From Olsenella_L kribbiana (GTDB taxonomy: Bacteria > Actinomycetota > Coriobacteriia > Coriobacteriales > Atopobiaceae): a stretch of 64,000 nucleotides of DNA. Below the pieces are notes generated by a model. That model saw nothing but the letters and a program-made list of their open reading frames with translations, was not told the DNA's origin and ran no database searches. Of the stretch, positions 1 to 7,697 are shown piece by piece; the first letter of the stretch is position 1; each line of letters begins with the position of its first letter. A program made the translations under genes and the position numbers. The stretch spans positions 19,173-83,172 of the forward strand of contig NZ_JAZGJP010000011.1 of assembly GCF_036408795.1 (NCBI RefSeq). The letters run 5' to 3'.

Positions 1-35
1 GCCTGGCGGATGCCGTGAAGGCACGCCTCGCGTAA
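1..35 (+). CDS. C-terminal end of an upstream gene (partial)
   Basis: The third frame is open from the window edge and ends at TAA 33-35, encoding the tail LADAVKARLA. The codon choice suits the neighbouring genes, and a strong terminator begins 25 bases after the stop, so this is probably the last gene of an upstream operon. Nothing in ten residues identifies the product. It might be another gene of cobalt or corrinoid metabolism because cbiM follows, but that is only a guess. Confidence 0.5.
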   Translation, partial: LADAVKARLA

Positions 36-59
36 GAGCGCAGACAGATGATTCAGCGG

Positions 60-88
60 GGCTCCCGTCTTCGGATGGGAGCCTTTTT
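60..88 (+). terminator. Intrinsic terminator
   Basis: A stem GGCTCCC/GGGAGCC around a short loop (60-83) is followed directly by five T residues (84-88). It separates the upstream gene from cbiM. Confidence 0.85.
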
Positions 89-196
89 ACATAAGGAGTG
101 GCAGCTCCTTCATTGCACAGGCGTGTCGGCGCCGAGCTTTGGCTCCGCTCTTCTGCTATAAAGAAACAGTCATATCGTGAGGCAGGAAGGCTTCCC

Positions 197-1213
197 ATGC
201 ATATCCCCGAGAACTATCTGAGCCCTTCGACCTGTGGCGTGCTCACCGCTGCCATGGTCCCCGTCTGGGTCCATGCCACAAGGCGCGTGCGCGAGACCGT
301 GCCGAAGAACAAGATGCCTCTTCTGGGCCTCGCTGCTGCCTTCAGCTTCCTCGCGATGATGTTCAATGTGCCGATTCCCGGAGGCACGACAGGGCACGCC
401 GTCTGCGGCACCCTGATCGCGATACTCTTTGGCCCTTGGGCAGCGACGATTGCGCTCTCGGTTGCGCTTGCACTCCAGGCCATCCTCTTCGGCGATGGCG
501 GGATTCTGGCATTCGGCGCGAACTGCTTCAACATGGCCTTCATCCTGCCGCAGGTGGGGTATGGCATCTATACCTGGCTCATGCACCGGAAGAAGAAGGG
601 TGCGTCCTCGTTGAGATCCGAGCTTGTGGCTGCAGGCATTGCCTCCTACGTCGCAATCAACGCAGCGGCGCTCTGTGCTGGCATCGAGTTCGGCATCCAG
701 CCCCTCCTCTTCACGGATGCTGCCGGCAACGCGCTCTATTGTCCTTATCCGCTCTGGGTCTCGGTCCCTGCGATGCTTGCGGGGCACCTCACGGTGGCGG
801 GCGCTGCCGAGGCAATCTTCACTGTTGGCATCCTGGCCTATGTGAGGAAGGCTGCCCCTTCCTTCGGAATCGAGGGGCTCGGTGCGACGGACAAGGACGC
901 CTCCCGCTCGAGCAGGGCGATGGCAGCTTTGATGTGTGCCCTCATCGTGCTTGTGCCGCTCGGCCTTCTGGCCGAAGGCGATGCGTGGGGAGAATGGGCG
1001 CCCGAAGACGTGAGCGCTGCGGTCGGCTATGCACCTCAAGGCCTTTCCTCTGGCTGGATGTGGGAGGCGCTCATTCCTGACTATTCGTTCGGGGCACTTC
1101 CAGACTGGGCTGGCTATGTCCTTTCTGCCGTGATTGGCGCCGCCGTGCTCGTGATCGTGTTCCGGCTTCTCGCAGCAGGAGGAAAGCAGAAGGCCGATTT
1201 TGGCACGCGATAG
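197..1213 (+). CDS. cbiM: Cobalt/nickel ECF transporter substrate-binding protein CbiM, with C-terminal PDGLE/CbiN-like part
   Basis: Integral membrane S component that captures Co2+ or Ni2+ for an energy-coupling-factor importer. The protein (338 aa) begins MHIPENYLSPSTC; an N-terminal Met-His is the conserved metal-ligating start of CbiM/NikM, which fixes the start at this ATG, with AGGAAGG seven bases upstream. The sequence GGTTGHAVCGTL and a later FGANCFNMAF segment are typical of the family, and several hydrophobic helices span the first 260 residues. The last 75 residues (EWAPEDVSAAVGYAP, then PDYSFGALPDW and a final helix) resemble the PDGLE/CbiN small subunit fused to CbiM. The next gene, a CbiQ homologue, overlaps its end by 14 bases. 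No ATPase gene (cbiO) follows. The family is clear; cobalt versus nickel cannot be decided. Confidence 0.9.
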   Translation: MHIPENYLSPSTCGVLTAAMVPVWVHATRRVRETVPKNKMPLLGLAAAFSFLAMMFNVPIPGGTTGHAVCGTLIAILFGPWAATIALSVALALQAILFGDGGILAFGANCFNMAFILPQVGYGIYTWLMHRKKKGASSLRSELVAAGIASYVAINAAALCAGIEFGIQPLLFTDAAGNALYCPYPLWVSVPAMLAGHLTVAGAAEAIFTVGILAYVRKAAPSFGIEGLGATDKDASRSSRAMAALMCALIVLVPLGLLAEGDAWGEWAPEDVSAAVGYAPQGLSSGWMWEALIPDYSFGALPDWAGYVLSAVIGAAVLVIVFRLLAAGGKQKADFGTR

Positions 1214-2024
1214 GGAAGAGGCACGGGAGCTGCCTGAGTGGCTGCTGACAGATGAGCGCTACGAGCCTGCAGCTGACAGGGATTCATTCATACGCAAGAG
1301 CATGGAGGCCGTGGCAGGGGTCCTGGCACGCCTGAGGCTTGATGGAGGCAGGCCCTGGGCGCTCTCTCCCTCTGCTCCCGTGAAGCTCGCGCTTGGCCTT
1401 CTTGCCATCATCCTCGGCTCCTGTGCCACGAACTTCGCGTTCACGCTTCTGCTTCTTGCTGTCACGCTCGTGCGCATGGCGCTGCTGCCGCAGAAGGCGC
1501 TTTCGCGCTGCTTGAAGACATCTGCGGGAGCAGCCATCCTGAGTGCTCTCCTGATGCTTCCAGCCATCCTTCTGGGACAGGCGAGCTCGGCGCTTCTTAT
1601 CGGCACGAAGGTCTTCGTCTCGGTCTCGATCGCAATGATCGTGGCGCTCTCGACGCCGCTCTCCGAGCTCACCGGGGCGCTTCGCGCCTTCCATGTGCCG
1701 AATGTCTTCATCCTGACTGTCGAGCTGGCATTGAAGAGCATCTATGACCTCGGACAGACGGCGCTCGAGGTGCTCGGATCCCTGAAGATGCGAAGCGTTG
1801 GCAGGAACCACGAGAAGGGAAGCGCCCTGGGCGGAGTCGGCGGCGTCGTGCTCCTGAAGGCGCAGCGGGCAGCGAAGACGACCTCGGATGCCATGCGCTG
1901 CCGCGGCTTCGAGGGGGACTATATCGTGCCCGACACGCTCGCATTCCGTCCGGCCGATGCGCTCTGGGCGGCAGGCGCCATCCTGCTTGTGGTGGCTTTC
2001 CTTGTGCTCGAAGGCGTCCTCTAG
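1200..2024 (+). CDS. cbiQ: ECF transporter transmembrane (T) component, CbiQ/EcfT family
   Basis: Membrane scaffold that couples the metal-binding CbiM to the ATPase subunits of an ECF importer. The 274-residue product has an acidic soluble N-terminus of about 60 residues, a hydrophobic middle with several helices, and the two short Arg-containing coupling motifs expected of EcfT proteins: KMRSVGRN near residue 198 and AMRCRGF near residue 232. The start is taken as TTG at 1200, overlapping cbiM by 14 bases, because no ATG or GTG follows in frame until Met-35. An AGGAGG lies 17 bases upstream, which is rather far, so the start is uncertain. The gene ends in a 4-base convergent overlap with the GntR gene, so the operon has no room for cbiO here. 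Confidence 0.85.
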   Translation: MARDREEARELPEWLLTDERYEPAADRDSFIRKSMEAVAGVLARLRLDGGRPWALSPSAPVKLALGLLAIILGSCATNFAFTLLLLAVTLVRMALLPQKALSRCLKTSAGAAILSALLMLPAILLGQASSALLIGTKVFVSVSIAMIVALSTPLSELTGALRAFHVPNVFILTVELALKSIYDLGQTALEVLGSLKMRSVGRNHEKGSALGGVGGVVLLKAQRAAKTTSDAMRCRGFEGDYIVPDTLAFRPADALWAAGAILLVVAFLVLEGVL

Positions 2025-2749
2025 GCCGTCTGGTCCTCTGCGTTCTTGAAGTAGTCGGGGAAGGCAGAGAGGACCTCTTCCTTTTCGTCGAGCATCACAT
2101 GGAGATGGTGCTCGACGAGGTAGGCTGCCTCTTCGGGATCGTGGTGCACGAGGGCGCCAAGGAGCTGCTCGTGCTCGTCCAGAATGGACTGCCAGCCGAG
2201 GCCGCGTGCCTTCACATGGAGCCAGCGGAAGCGGTCGAGGTCGACAGCGCCGCGTGCAAGCCAGGCCCACTCGTAGGTCCTGCCGGCAATCGTATAGATC
2301 GCTTCGTGCATCGCGTTGTCTGCATCGAAGAACGCCCTCTGGTCATGGCTCCTGACGGCTGCCTTCTGCGCTTCGATCGTGGCGCGCATGCCCGAGAGGC
2401 TCTCTTCCGTGCAGCGTGCTGCTGCCTCGCGCACGACAGGACGCTCGATATTGAGGCGCAGGAAATGGGCGCTCTTGGCCGCATCCATATCGATGAGGGA
2501 GACATAGCTGCCGCTCTTGGCCTTCGTATAGACAAGGCCTTCCTGCTGCAGGCGCACGATTGCCTCGCGTACCGGCGTCCTGCCGACGCCGAAGGTCTCG
2601 CGCACATCCTTGGCAGAGAGGCGCTGTCCGGGAAGATACTCGAACTCGATGATGCCGCGCTTCAGGCGCTCATATGCCTCGTCCTGCTGCTTGTCGGGAA
2701 GCTCGGCTGCTTCCTGGCGCTCTTCGACCTGCTCTGTCGTCCCTGCCAT
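2021..2749 (-). CDS. GntR-family transcriptional regulator, FadR/FCD type
   Basis: DNA-binding repressor or activator of the FadR subgroup. Residues 20-90 form the winged helix: AYERLKRGIIEFEYLPGQRL, then FGVGRTPVREAIVRLQQEGL, the hallmark recognition helix. Residues 95-225 form an all-helical FCD ligand-binding domain with spaced Asp/His residues (HEAIYTIAGRTYEW, HVKARG, EHEQLLGALVHHDPEEA) that usually hold a metal and an organic acid. The ATG is preceded by GAGGAG at nine bases. It is transcribed away from the kdgK-eda pair across a 302-base intergenic region with repeated CTAGCAT motifs, so it probably controls ketodeoxygluconate catabolism. The ligand is an inference from this context. 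Confidence 0.88.
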   Translation of the reverse strand: MAGTTEQVEERQEAAELPDKQQDEAYERLKRGIIEFEYLPGQRLSAKDVRETFGVGRTPVREAIVRLQQEGLVYTKAKSGSYVSLIDMDAAKSAHFLRLNIERPVVREAAARCTEESLSGMRATIEAQKAAVRSHDQRAFFDADNAMHEAIYTIAGRTYEWAWLARGAVDLDRFRWLHVKARGLGWQSILDEHEQLLGALVHHDPEEAAYLVEHHLHVMLDEKEEVLSAFPDYFKNAEDQTA

Positions 2750-2779
2750 GGATGGAATCTCCTCTCGTACCTTTCTTGG

Positions 2780-2976
2780 CTAGCATACCACGCAAACTAG
2801 CATCCAAGAAATAGAGAGAGCTGCATCTGTCGGCCAAACGGCGGCATTCGGGCAATTACTTGTGCGTCAGCAGGAAAGACGTGGGCTGCAGCTGAGGCAG
2901 CTCCTGAATATCCGTTCGCATAGATTTCCTCCATCTGGCCAGATTTCCTCTATACAACGGATAACTAACATGCTAG
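2780..2976. promoter_or_regulatory. Divergent gntR/kdgK control region with candidate operators
   Basis: The intergenic region 2750-3051 carries no gene. It holds CTAGCAT at 2780-2786 and 2797-2803 and the inverted copy ATGCTAG at 2970-2976. It also has a perfect 12-base palindrome ATCTGGCCAGAT at 2933-2944, flanked by two direct copies of AGATTTCCTC (2922-2931 and 2941-2950). Such arrangements suit a dimeric GntR-family repressor of both transcripts, but which motif is bound cannot be told from one locus. Confidence 0.4.
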
Positions 2977-3051
2977 ATTTGGAATCGTTGAGAGAGACAG
3001 AGCCGCAGGAGCCCAGAGGGGCAGGCGGATCTGCGCCGGAAAGGATGGAGC

Positions 3052-4080
3052 ATGAAGCTTGAAGGCAAGGTTCTGACCTTCGGAGAGATCATGATGAGGC
3101 TGTCGCCTCCCGATCATCTACGCCTTGAGCAGGCAAATTCGTTCGATGTGCGGTATGGCGGGGCAGAGGCGAACGTCGCGTTCTCTCTGGCATATCAGAA
3201 GGATGATGCAGCATTCGTCTCCATCGTGCCGGAAAGCCGCATCGGCGACTGCGCATTGAGGAGCCTTTCTGCCTACGGCGTCGACGTGAGCCGCGTCGTG
3301 CGCAAGGGCGACCGTCTCGGCAGCTACTTCTTCGAGATCGGCGCTTCCGAGCGCTCGAATGGCTGCGTCTATGACCGCAAGTACTCCGCGATGAATCTCG
3401 GATCCCACACGGACTTCGACTGGGACAAGATTCTCGACGGTGTCAGCGTCTTCTATGTGAGCGGCGTCACGCCGGCTGTGTGCCCGGAGATGGCAGAGTC
3501 CGCCTATGAGGCACTGGCGGCTGCAAGGAAGCACGGCATCGTGACCGTCGCCGACCTCAACTACCGCAAGCTCTGGACGCCGGACGAGGCAAAGAAGTTC
3601 TGGAAGCGTGCCCTTCCGCTCGTCGATATCTGCATCGCAAACGACGAGGATGCCCCTTCCTGCCTTGGCATCTCCTATGGCTCGGGCTCCCTTGCCACGG
3701 GCATCGAGGAGAAGGATGCCTACGTCCAGATTGCAGACGAGCTTGTCCACACCTACGGCGTCAAGATGGTCGCTTCCGTCATCCGCGACATCCGCTCCGT
3801 CGAGGACTCCGACTGGATGGGCATGATCTATGCAGACGGGAAGGCGCACTTCTCTTCGGTGCATCACATGCATGTGCTCGAGGGGGTCGCTGGAGGCGAT
3901 GCCTTCGCAGCAGGCCTCATCCACGCCCTGCTTCACGGGATGGACTACGATGCAGCTGCATCCTACGCGATTGCCGCATCCGTCCTGAAGCTCACGATCA
4001 AGGGCGATTCGAACTTCGCCACGGCAGAGGATATCGCAGCGGTAGCTGCAAAGGGTGCAGGTCTCAGGGTCAGCCGCTAG
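3052..4080 (+). CDS. kdgK: 2-keto-3-deoxygluconate kinase-like PfkB sugar kinase
   Basis: Ribokinase/PfkB-family kinase of 342 residues, probably phosphorylating 2-keto-3-deoxy-D-gluconate to KDPG in the cytoplasm. The N-terminus LTFGEIMMRLSPP and the YGGAEANVAFSLA segment (about residues 36-48) are the substrate-side signature seen in KdgK. The C-terminal VAGGDAFAAGLIHAL carries the anion-hole and catalytic Asp region, here A-G-G-D rather than the usual G-A-G-D. AAGGATGGAGC lies just ahead of the ATG. It is followed 21 bases later by KDPG aldolase, which supports the assignment: the pair converts ketodeoxygluconate to pyruvate and glyceraldehyde-3-phosphate. Other PfkB substrates remain possible. 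Confidence 0.83.
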   Translation: MKLEGKVLTFGEIMMRLSPPDHLRLEQANSFDVRYGGAEANVAFSLAYQKDDAAFVSIVPESRIGDCALRSLSAYGVDVSRVVRKGDRLGSYFFEIGASERSNGCVYDRKYSAMNLGSHTDFDWDKILDGVSVFYVSGVTPAVCPEMAESAYEALAAARKHGIVTVADLNYRKLWTPDEAKKFWKRALPLVDICIANDEDAPSCLGISYGSGSLATGIEEKDAYVQIADELVHTYGVKMVASVIRDIRSVEDSDWMGMIYADGKAHFSSVHHMHVLEGVAGGDAFAAGLIHALLHGMDYDAAASYAIAASVLKLTIKGDSNFATAEDIAAVAAKGAGLRVSR

Positions 4081-4101
4081 AAAACAAGTGAGGAGACAGA
4101 T

Positions 4102-4749
4102 ATGTCTTACATGGATTCTTTCTACGAGAATGTCGAGAAGATGGGTGTCGTGCCTGTCGTCGTGCTGGACAAGGCAGAGGACGCAAAGCCGCTTGCCGAG
4201 GTCCTCGTCGAGGGCGGCCTTCCTTCTGCCGAGGTGACGTTCCGCACGGACGCCGCCGCCGAGTCGATCAAGATCATGGCAGACGAGTGCCCTGACATCA
4301 TGGCCGGTGCTGGCACCGTGCTCACCGTCGAGCAGGCAAAGCGCGCTGTCGATGCAGGCGCCAAGTTCATCGTCTCGCCGGGCTACAACATGGACGTCGT
4401 CGAGTGGTGTCTCGACAACAAGGTTCCGATCATTCCGGCAGGCGTCACCCCGACCGAGGTCACCGCTCTTGTGAACAAGGGCCTCGAAGTCACGAAGTTC
4501 TTCCCGGCTGCCCAGTACGGTGGCCTTGCCACGATCAAGGCGCTTGCCTCCGTCTTTGTGGGCCATAGGTTCATGCCGACAGGAGGCGTGAATGCCCAGA
4601 ACCTCGCAGCCTACCTCGCAGATCCTGCCATCATCGCCTGCGGCGGCACCTGGATGGTCAAGCCCCAGATGATCCGCGAGCACCGCTTCGACGAGATGCT
4701 CGCCCTCACGAAGGAAGCGGCCGAGATCGTCCGCTCCACCCGCGCATAG
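4102..4749 (+). CDS. eda: 2-dehydro-3-deoxy-phosphogluconate (KDPG/KHG) aldolase
   Basis: Class I aldolase splitting KDPG into pyruvate and glyceraldehyde-3-phosphate, the last step of ketodeoxygluconate breakdown. The 215-residue length is normal for Eda. The Schiff-base lysine is Lys132 in VTKFFPA, the catalytic glutamate is Glu44 in SAEVTFRT, and the AGAGTVL (about 68-74), VSPGYN and PTGGVN phosphate-site segments are intact. GAGGAG precedes the ATG. It lies 21 bases after kdgK with no terminator between them, and a very strong terminator follows, so the two form an operon. Confidence 0.95.
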   Translation: MSYMDSFYENVEKMGVVPVVVLDKAEDAKPLAEVLVEGGLPSAEVTFRTDAAAESIKIMADECPDIMAGAGTVLTVEQAKRAVDAGAKFIVSPGYNMDVVEWCLDNKVPIIPAGVTPTEVTALVNKGLEVTKFFPAAQYGGLATIKALASVFVGHRFMPTGGVNAQNLAAYLADPAIIACGGTWMVKPQMIREHRFDEMLALTKEAAEIVRSTRA

Positions 4750-4800
4750 CCCCTCTTCCTGGCTTCCTCCTTTCCCCCAGGAAGAGCCGTACAAGCTTTG

Positions 4801-4839
4801 AAGGCGCCCTCCGGACTGATTGCATCCGGAGGGCGCCTT
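4801..4839 (+). terminator. Strong terminator-like hairpin after kdgK-eda
   Basis: A perfect 15-base-pair stem (4801-4815 with 4825-4839, core GGCGCCCTCCGGA) with a nine-base loop. The following T tract is weak (TTC), but the position 50 bases after eda suggests it ends the operon. Confidence 0.7.
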
Positions 4840-5081
4840 CATGTGCATAGAAGGAGGACCGGCTGAGGCAATAGGCAGCAGAGGCTGCTTCGTGCCTGGA
4901 AAGGATTTCTGGAGGCAGAGGCGATGCCCTGGCCCTTGAAGAGCCTGCTTCGTCCTGTCTGCTCCTGCTCGTCTCGGAGAGAGAGGGGGGAGCAGGCCTG
5001 CTCCTGCCAGCTCTCCTGTTCCAGGAGAGGATGGGAGCCGAGATGGAGTTCCCCTCTGCAAGGCAAGGGAGCTGAGAGCAA
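4840..5081. other. Gene-free, hairpin-rich spacer
   Basis: Between the eda terminator and the end of the nhaC gene there is no convincing coding sequence. The stretch contains a perfect 16-base palindrome GGAGCAGGCCTGCTCC (4989-5004) followed at once by the hairpin CTCTCCTG-TTC-CAGGAGAG (5011-5029). No RNA family is recognised. Confidence 0.4.
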
Positions 5082-5114
5082 TGCAGCCTCCCCGGACGTG
5101 CCGGAGAGGCTGCA
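5082..5114 (-). terminator. Terminator-like hairpin after nhaC
   Basis: Stem 5082-5095 with 5101-5114 (TGCAGCCTC...GAGGCTGCA, one internal mismatch, five-base loop), 28 bases beyond the stop of the reverse-strand antiporter gene. The downstream U run on that strand is poor (TTGCTCTC), so it may be an inefficient terminator or an end-protecting hairpin. Confidence 0.5.
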
Positions 5115-5141
5115 GGCAATAGATGCTCTGGTTAGGACGTG

Positions 5142-6527
5142 CTAGGCAGCAAGCGGAAGCTGTGCCGGCTGTGCCACGTCGTCCGTCGTGAGGCCAAGGA
5201 GCTGGCCTGGCGTCTTCTTCACGAAGCTCTTGTCGTGGTGCACCGCATAGGAGATGAGGAGCGTCCAGAGCGGCAGGAGGTAGAGGAAGCAGGCGAAGAC
5301 GACCGAGGTCGAAGGGGCGCCGATGAAGGAGAGCACAGCCACGCAGGAGAGGCTCCAGGGGATGATGCCGGCAAGGACGACTGCGCTGTTCTCGAGGTCG
5401 AGGGCAAGTGCGGTGCCGGTGCCCTCGGTCGGGCGGCAGATCTGGTCGGTCAGCATGATCGAGAGCGTCTGGTTGCAGGCCATGCAGTTCGCGATGAAGC
5501 TCGTCACGAGGACGCCGAGGAAGGGCGTCGAGCGCTTCGAGAGCTCCCAGACCTTCGAGCAGACGCCACGCAGAAGCCCCGTCCCATCGAAGATGCCCGA
5601 GTAGGTCGAGCTCACAAGGATGATCGAAGCGACGTTCATCATTGACAGCACCCCTCCGCCATCAAGCATCGAGGCGATCGTGCGGTCCGTCGACGTATAG
5701 CCGAAGATGAGGAGGCCTGGAAGATCCTGAGGTGCCACGCCCTGGACAGCTATGCAGATGATGCAGGCAAGCACGAGCGATGCAAGCATCGTCTTCTTGA
5801 CGGGAACGCGCATGAGCGAGAGGACGACGATTGCAAGGGCAGGAATGGCAAGGACCCAGCCCATGTGGAACGAGCGGGAGAAGATGGATGCCATCTGCGG
5901 CATCGAGGAGGCGTGCTGCGTCGTGAAGCCGAAGGCTGCATAGATGAGGCAAGTGAGCGCGAAGGGCACGGCAGCTGTCTTTGCCATCCTGAGCACGTTC
6001 TTCGTGACTTCGGTCTTCGTGAGGCCGGCAACGAGGAGGGCAGAGCCGCTCATCGGACTCATGCGGTCGCCGAAGAAGGAGCCGGCAAGGATTGCGCCGC
6101 CTGTGAGGACCTTGTCTGCACCCATTGCCGATGCGATCGTCATGCAGATGACGCCCATCGTCGCAGCGGTGCCGGTCGAGGTGCCCATGAGGGTGGACAT
6201 GAGGCAGCAGGCAAGGAAGGTCATGAGGATGAAGATGCCAGGGGTCATGAGGCTTGCGCAGACGCTCACGGTATAGGGGATCGTGCCCGAAGCCCTCCAT
6301 GCCGCGCACATCATGCCGACAATGAGGTAGAGGATGAGGACATCGCGGACAGACTTCATGCCACTTCCTGCCATGTGCGCTACCTCGCGCACGCTGTGGC
6401 CCTGCTTCAGCGCATAGCCGGAGAAAAGGGCAAGGCCCGCTACGAGGATCCAGACGATGGGCACGCCAGCTGCAATGCCTGCGACAAGCATCGCGGCAAA
6501 GACGGCGAGTACGATGGATTCTGTCAT
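5142..6527 (-). CDS. nhaC: NhaC-family Na+/H+ antiporter
   Basis: Polytopic membrane exchanger of 461 residues, probably swapping Na+ (or an organic substrate pair, as in some NhaC relatives) for protons. About eleven hydrophobic helices run through it. Family signatures include MGTSTGTAATMGVIC, then GGAILAGSFFGDRMSPMSGS, close to the GDKMSP motif of NhaC, and a conserved SFIANCMACNQTLSI segment near the end. The start is the ATG at 6527 because AGGAAGG sits six bases upstream; an earlier ATG eight codons away has no such site. It is transcribed away from a LysR regulator, which probably controls it. The real transported ion is unproven. Confidence 0.87.
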   Translation of the reverse strand: MTESIVLAVFAAMLVAGIAAGVPIVWILVAGLALFSGYALKQGHSVREVAHMAGSGMKSVRDVLILYLIVGMMCAAWRASGTIPYTVSVCASLMTPGIFILMTFLACCLMSTLMGTSTGTAATMGVICMTIASAMGADKVLTGGAILAGSFFGDRMSPMSGSALLVAGLTKTEVTKNVLRMAKTAAVPFALTCLIYAAFGFTTQHASSMPQMASIFSRSFHMGWVLAIPALAIVVLSLMRVPVKKTMLASLVLACIICIAVQGVAPQDLPGLLIFGYTSTDRTIASMLDGGGVLSMMNVASIILVSSTYSGIFDGTGLLRGVCSKVWELSKRSTPFLGVLVTSFIANCMACNQTLSIMLTDQICRPTEGTGTALALDLENSAVVLAGIIPWSLSCVAVLSFIGAPSTSVVFACFLYLLPLWTLLISYAVHHDKSFVKKTPGQLLGLTTDDVAQPAQLPLAA

Positions 6528-6606
6528 GGCGGACCTTCCTGAGAGCATTTCTTTCCTGAGCGCGAAAAGCAGGATAGGACCCTTGAAACAATGAGTCCAA
6601 CTGTTA

Positions 6607-6622
6607 TATTCGGTTATGAATA
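6607..6622. promoter_or_regulatory. Candidate LysR-type operator in nhaC/lysR intergenic region
   Basis: An inverted repeat TATTC-N6-GAATA lies in the 228-base region between the two divergent genes, 80 bases from nhaC and 134 from the LysR start. Interrupted dyads of this size with a T-N11-A core are typical binding sites of LysR proteins. Confidence 0.4.
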
Positions 6623-6755
6623 CAAAGAAATCTAGTAACTCGACAGTTCCTTTGTTTCGGGCACGTTTCCGCAGGTCACAGACAGTCCGTCTCTCTGCTG
6701 TCGGAAACAGGACGCATGGAATGAGGCACTGTCTGCATAGAGGCAAGGAGACTCT

Positions 6756-7697
6756 GTGAACTTCTCTACCATGAGCTACTTCATTGCGCTTGCAGAGGAG
6801 CGCAGCTTCACGAAGGCCTCCTCGCGCCTCGGCATCACCCAGCAGACGCTCTCGGCTCATATCGCAGGCGTCGAGCATGAGCTCGGCGTCCGTCTCATCA
6901 TCCGCAAGGTGCCGCTCGAGCTCACCTATGCGGGCGGGGTCTTCTTGGGCTATGCCCGCAGGATGCAGGACCTCGAGCGCTCGATGCAGCAGGAGTTCCA
7001 GGACATCGCAGGAGATGAGCGTGGCCTTCTCCGTGTCGGCATCGCCTCGACCCGCTCCCATTTCATCATGCCCCGCTCGATTGCTGCCTACCAGCGCAGG
7101 CGCCCCGGCATCGAGGTGGACCTCGTCGAGGAGGAGAACGAGAAGCTCATCGAGAGCCTTCAGGCAGGGCAGCTCGACTTGATTGTTGCGACCGTGCCAA
7201 AGGATATCCCTGGCCTTTCTGTCCAGGATCTCTACCGGGAGGAGGTCGTGCTTGTCGTTGCAAAGGAGCTCCTCTCGAAGCTCTATCAGGGCCATGAGGA
7301 TGAGGTCGTAGCTGAGGTGGAGAGGAAGGGCACGCTCCAGCCTCTTGCCGACTGCCCGTTCCTGCTCTTGGGCAAACGCGACATTCCGGGAGATCTGGCA
7401 CGCCAGGCCTTCCGCGAGTCGGGCATCACGCCGACGATCCAGGTCACCTCGTCCAATACAGAGACCCTGCTCGACCTCTGTGCGAAGGGGGCAGGTGCCT
7501 TCTTCTGCCCGAGGAGGCTCGTCTTCTCCTCTCTTTCAGAGGAGGAGCAGACGCAGGTCCGGCTCATCCATCTCGGAGACAAGGCGCTCTACTGGATCAA
7601 CGTTGCCTGGAGGAAGGCAGACCATATCTGGAGCGCGACAGAAGCCTTCTACAGGACGCTCGCCGAAGAAGTGGGAGAGATGCACCATGAGGGATAA
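6756..7697 (+). CDS. LysR-family transcriptional regulator
   Basis: Cytoplasmic DNA-binding regulator of 313 residues. The N-terminal helix-turn-helix is complete: FIALAEERSFTKASSRLGIT, then QQTLSAHIAGVEHELGVRL (about 10-50). The remainder has the two-lobed periplasmic-binding-protein fold of LysR effector domains, beginning LLRVGIAST near residue 92. The start is GTG at 6756 with AAGGAG five bases before. It is divergent from nhaC, the usual arrangement for a LysR regulator and its target. Its last 11 bases overlap the next gene, so an rRNA/tRNA pseudouridine synthase is co-transcribed with it. The effector is unknown. Confidence 0.9.
   Translation: MNFSTMSYFIALAEERSFTKASSRLGITQQTLSAHIAGVEHELGVRLIIRKVPLELTYAGGVFLGYARRMQDLERSMQQEFQDIAGDERGLLRVGIASTRSHFIMPRSIAAYQRRRPGIEVDLVEEENEKLIESLQAGQLDLIVATVPKDIPGLSVQDLYREEVVLVVAKELLSKLYQGHEDEVVAEVERKGTLQPLADCPFLLLGKRDIPGDLARQAFRESGITPTIQVTSSNTETLLDLCAKGAGAFFCPRRLVFSSLSEEEQTQVRLIHLGDKALYWINVAWRKADHIWSATEAFYRTLAEEVGEMHHEG

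Noticed and set aside
89..196. Cobalamin or NiCo riboswitch before cbiM
   Set aside because: The 108-base leader shows none of the conserved blocks of either class.
3118..5061. A 647-codon reverse frame across kdgK and eda
   Set aside because: Antisense shadow of two well-identified genes; crosses the eda terminator hairpin.
4706..5145. Overlapping small frames between eda and nhaC
   Set aside because: They run through the hairpins and give Arg/Ser/Cys-rich translations typical of non-coding GC-rich DNA.
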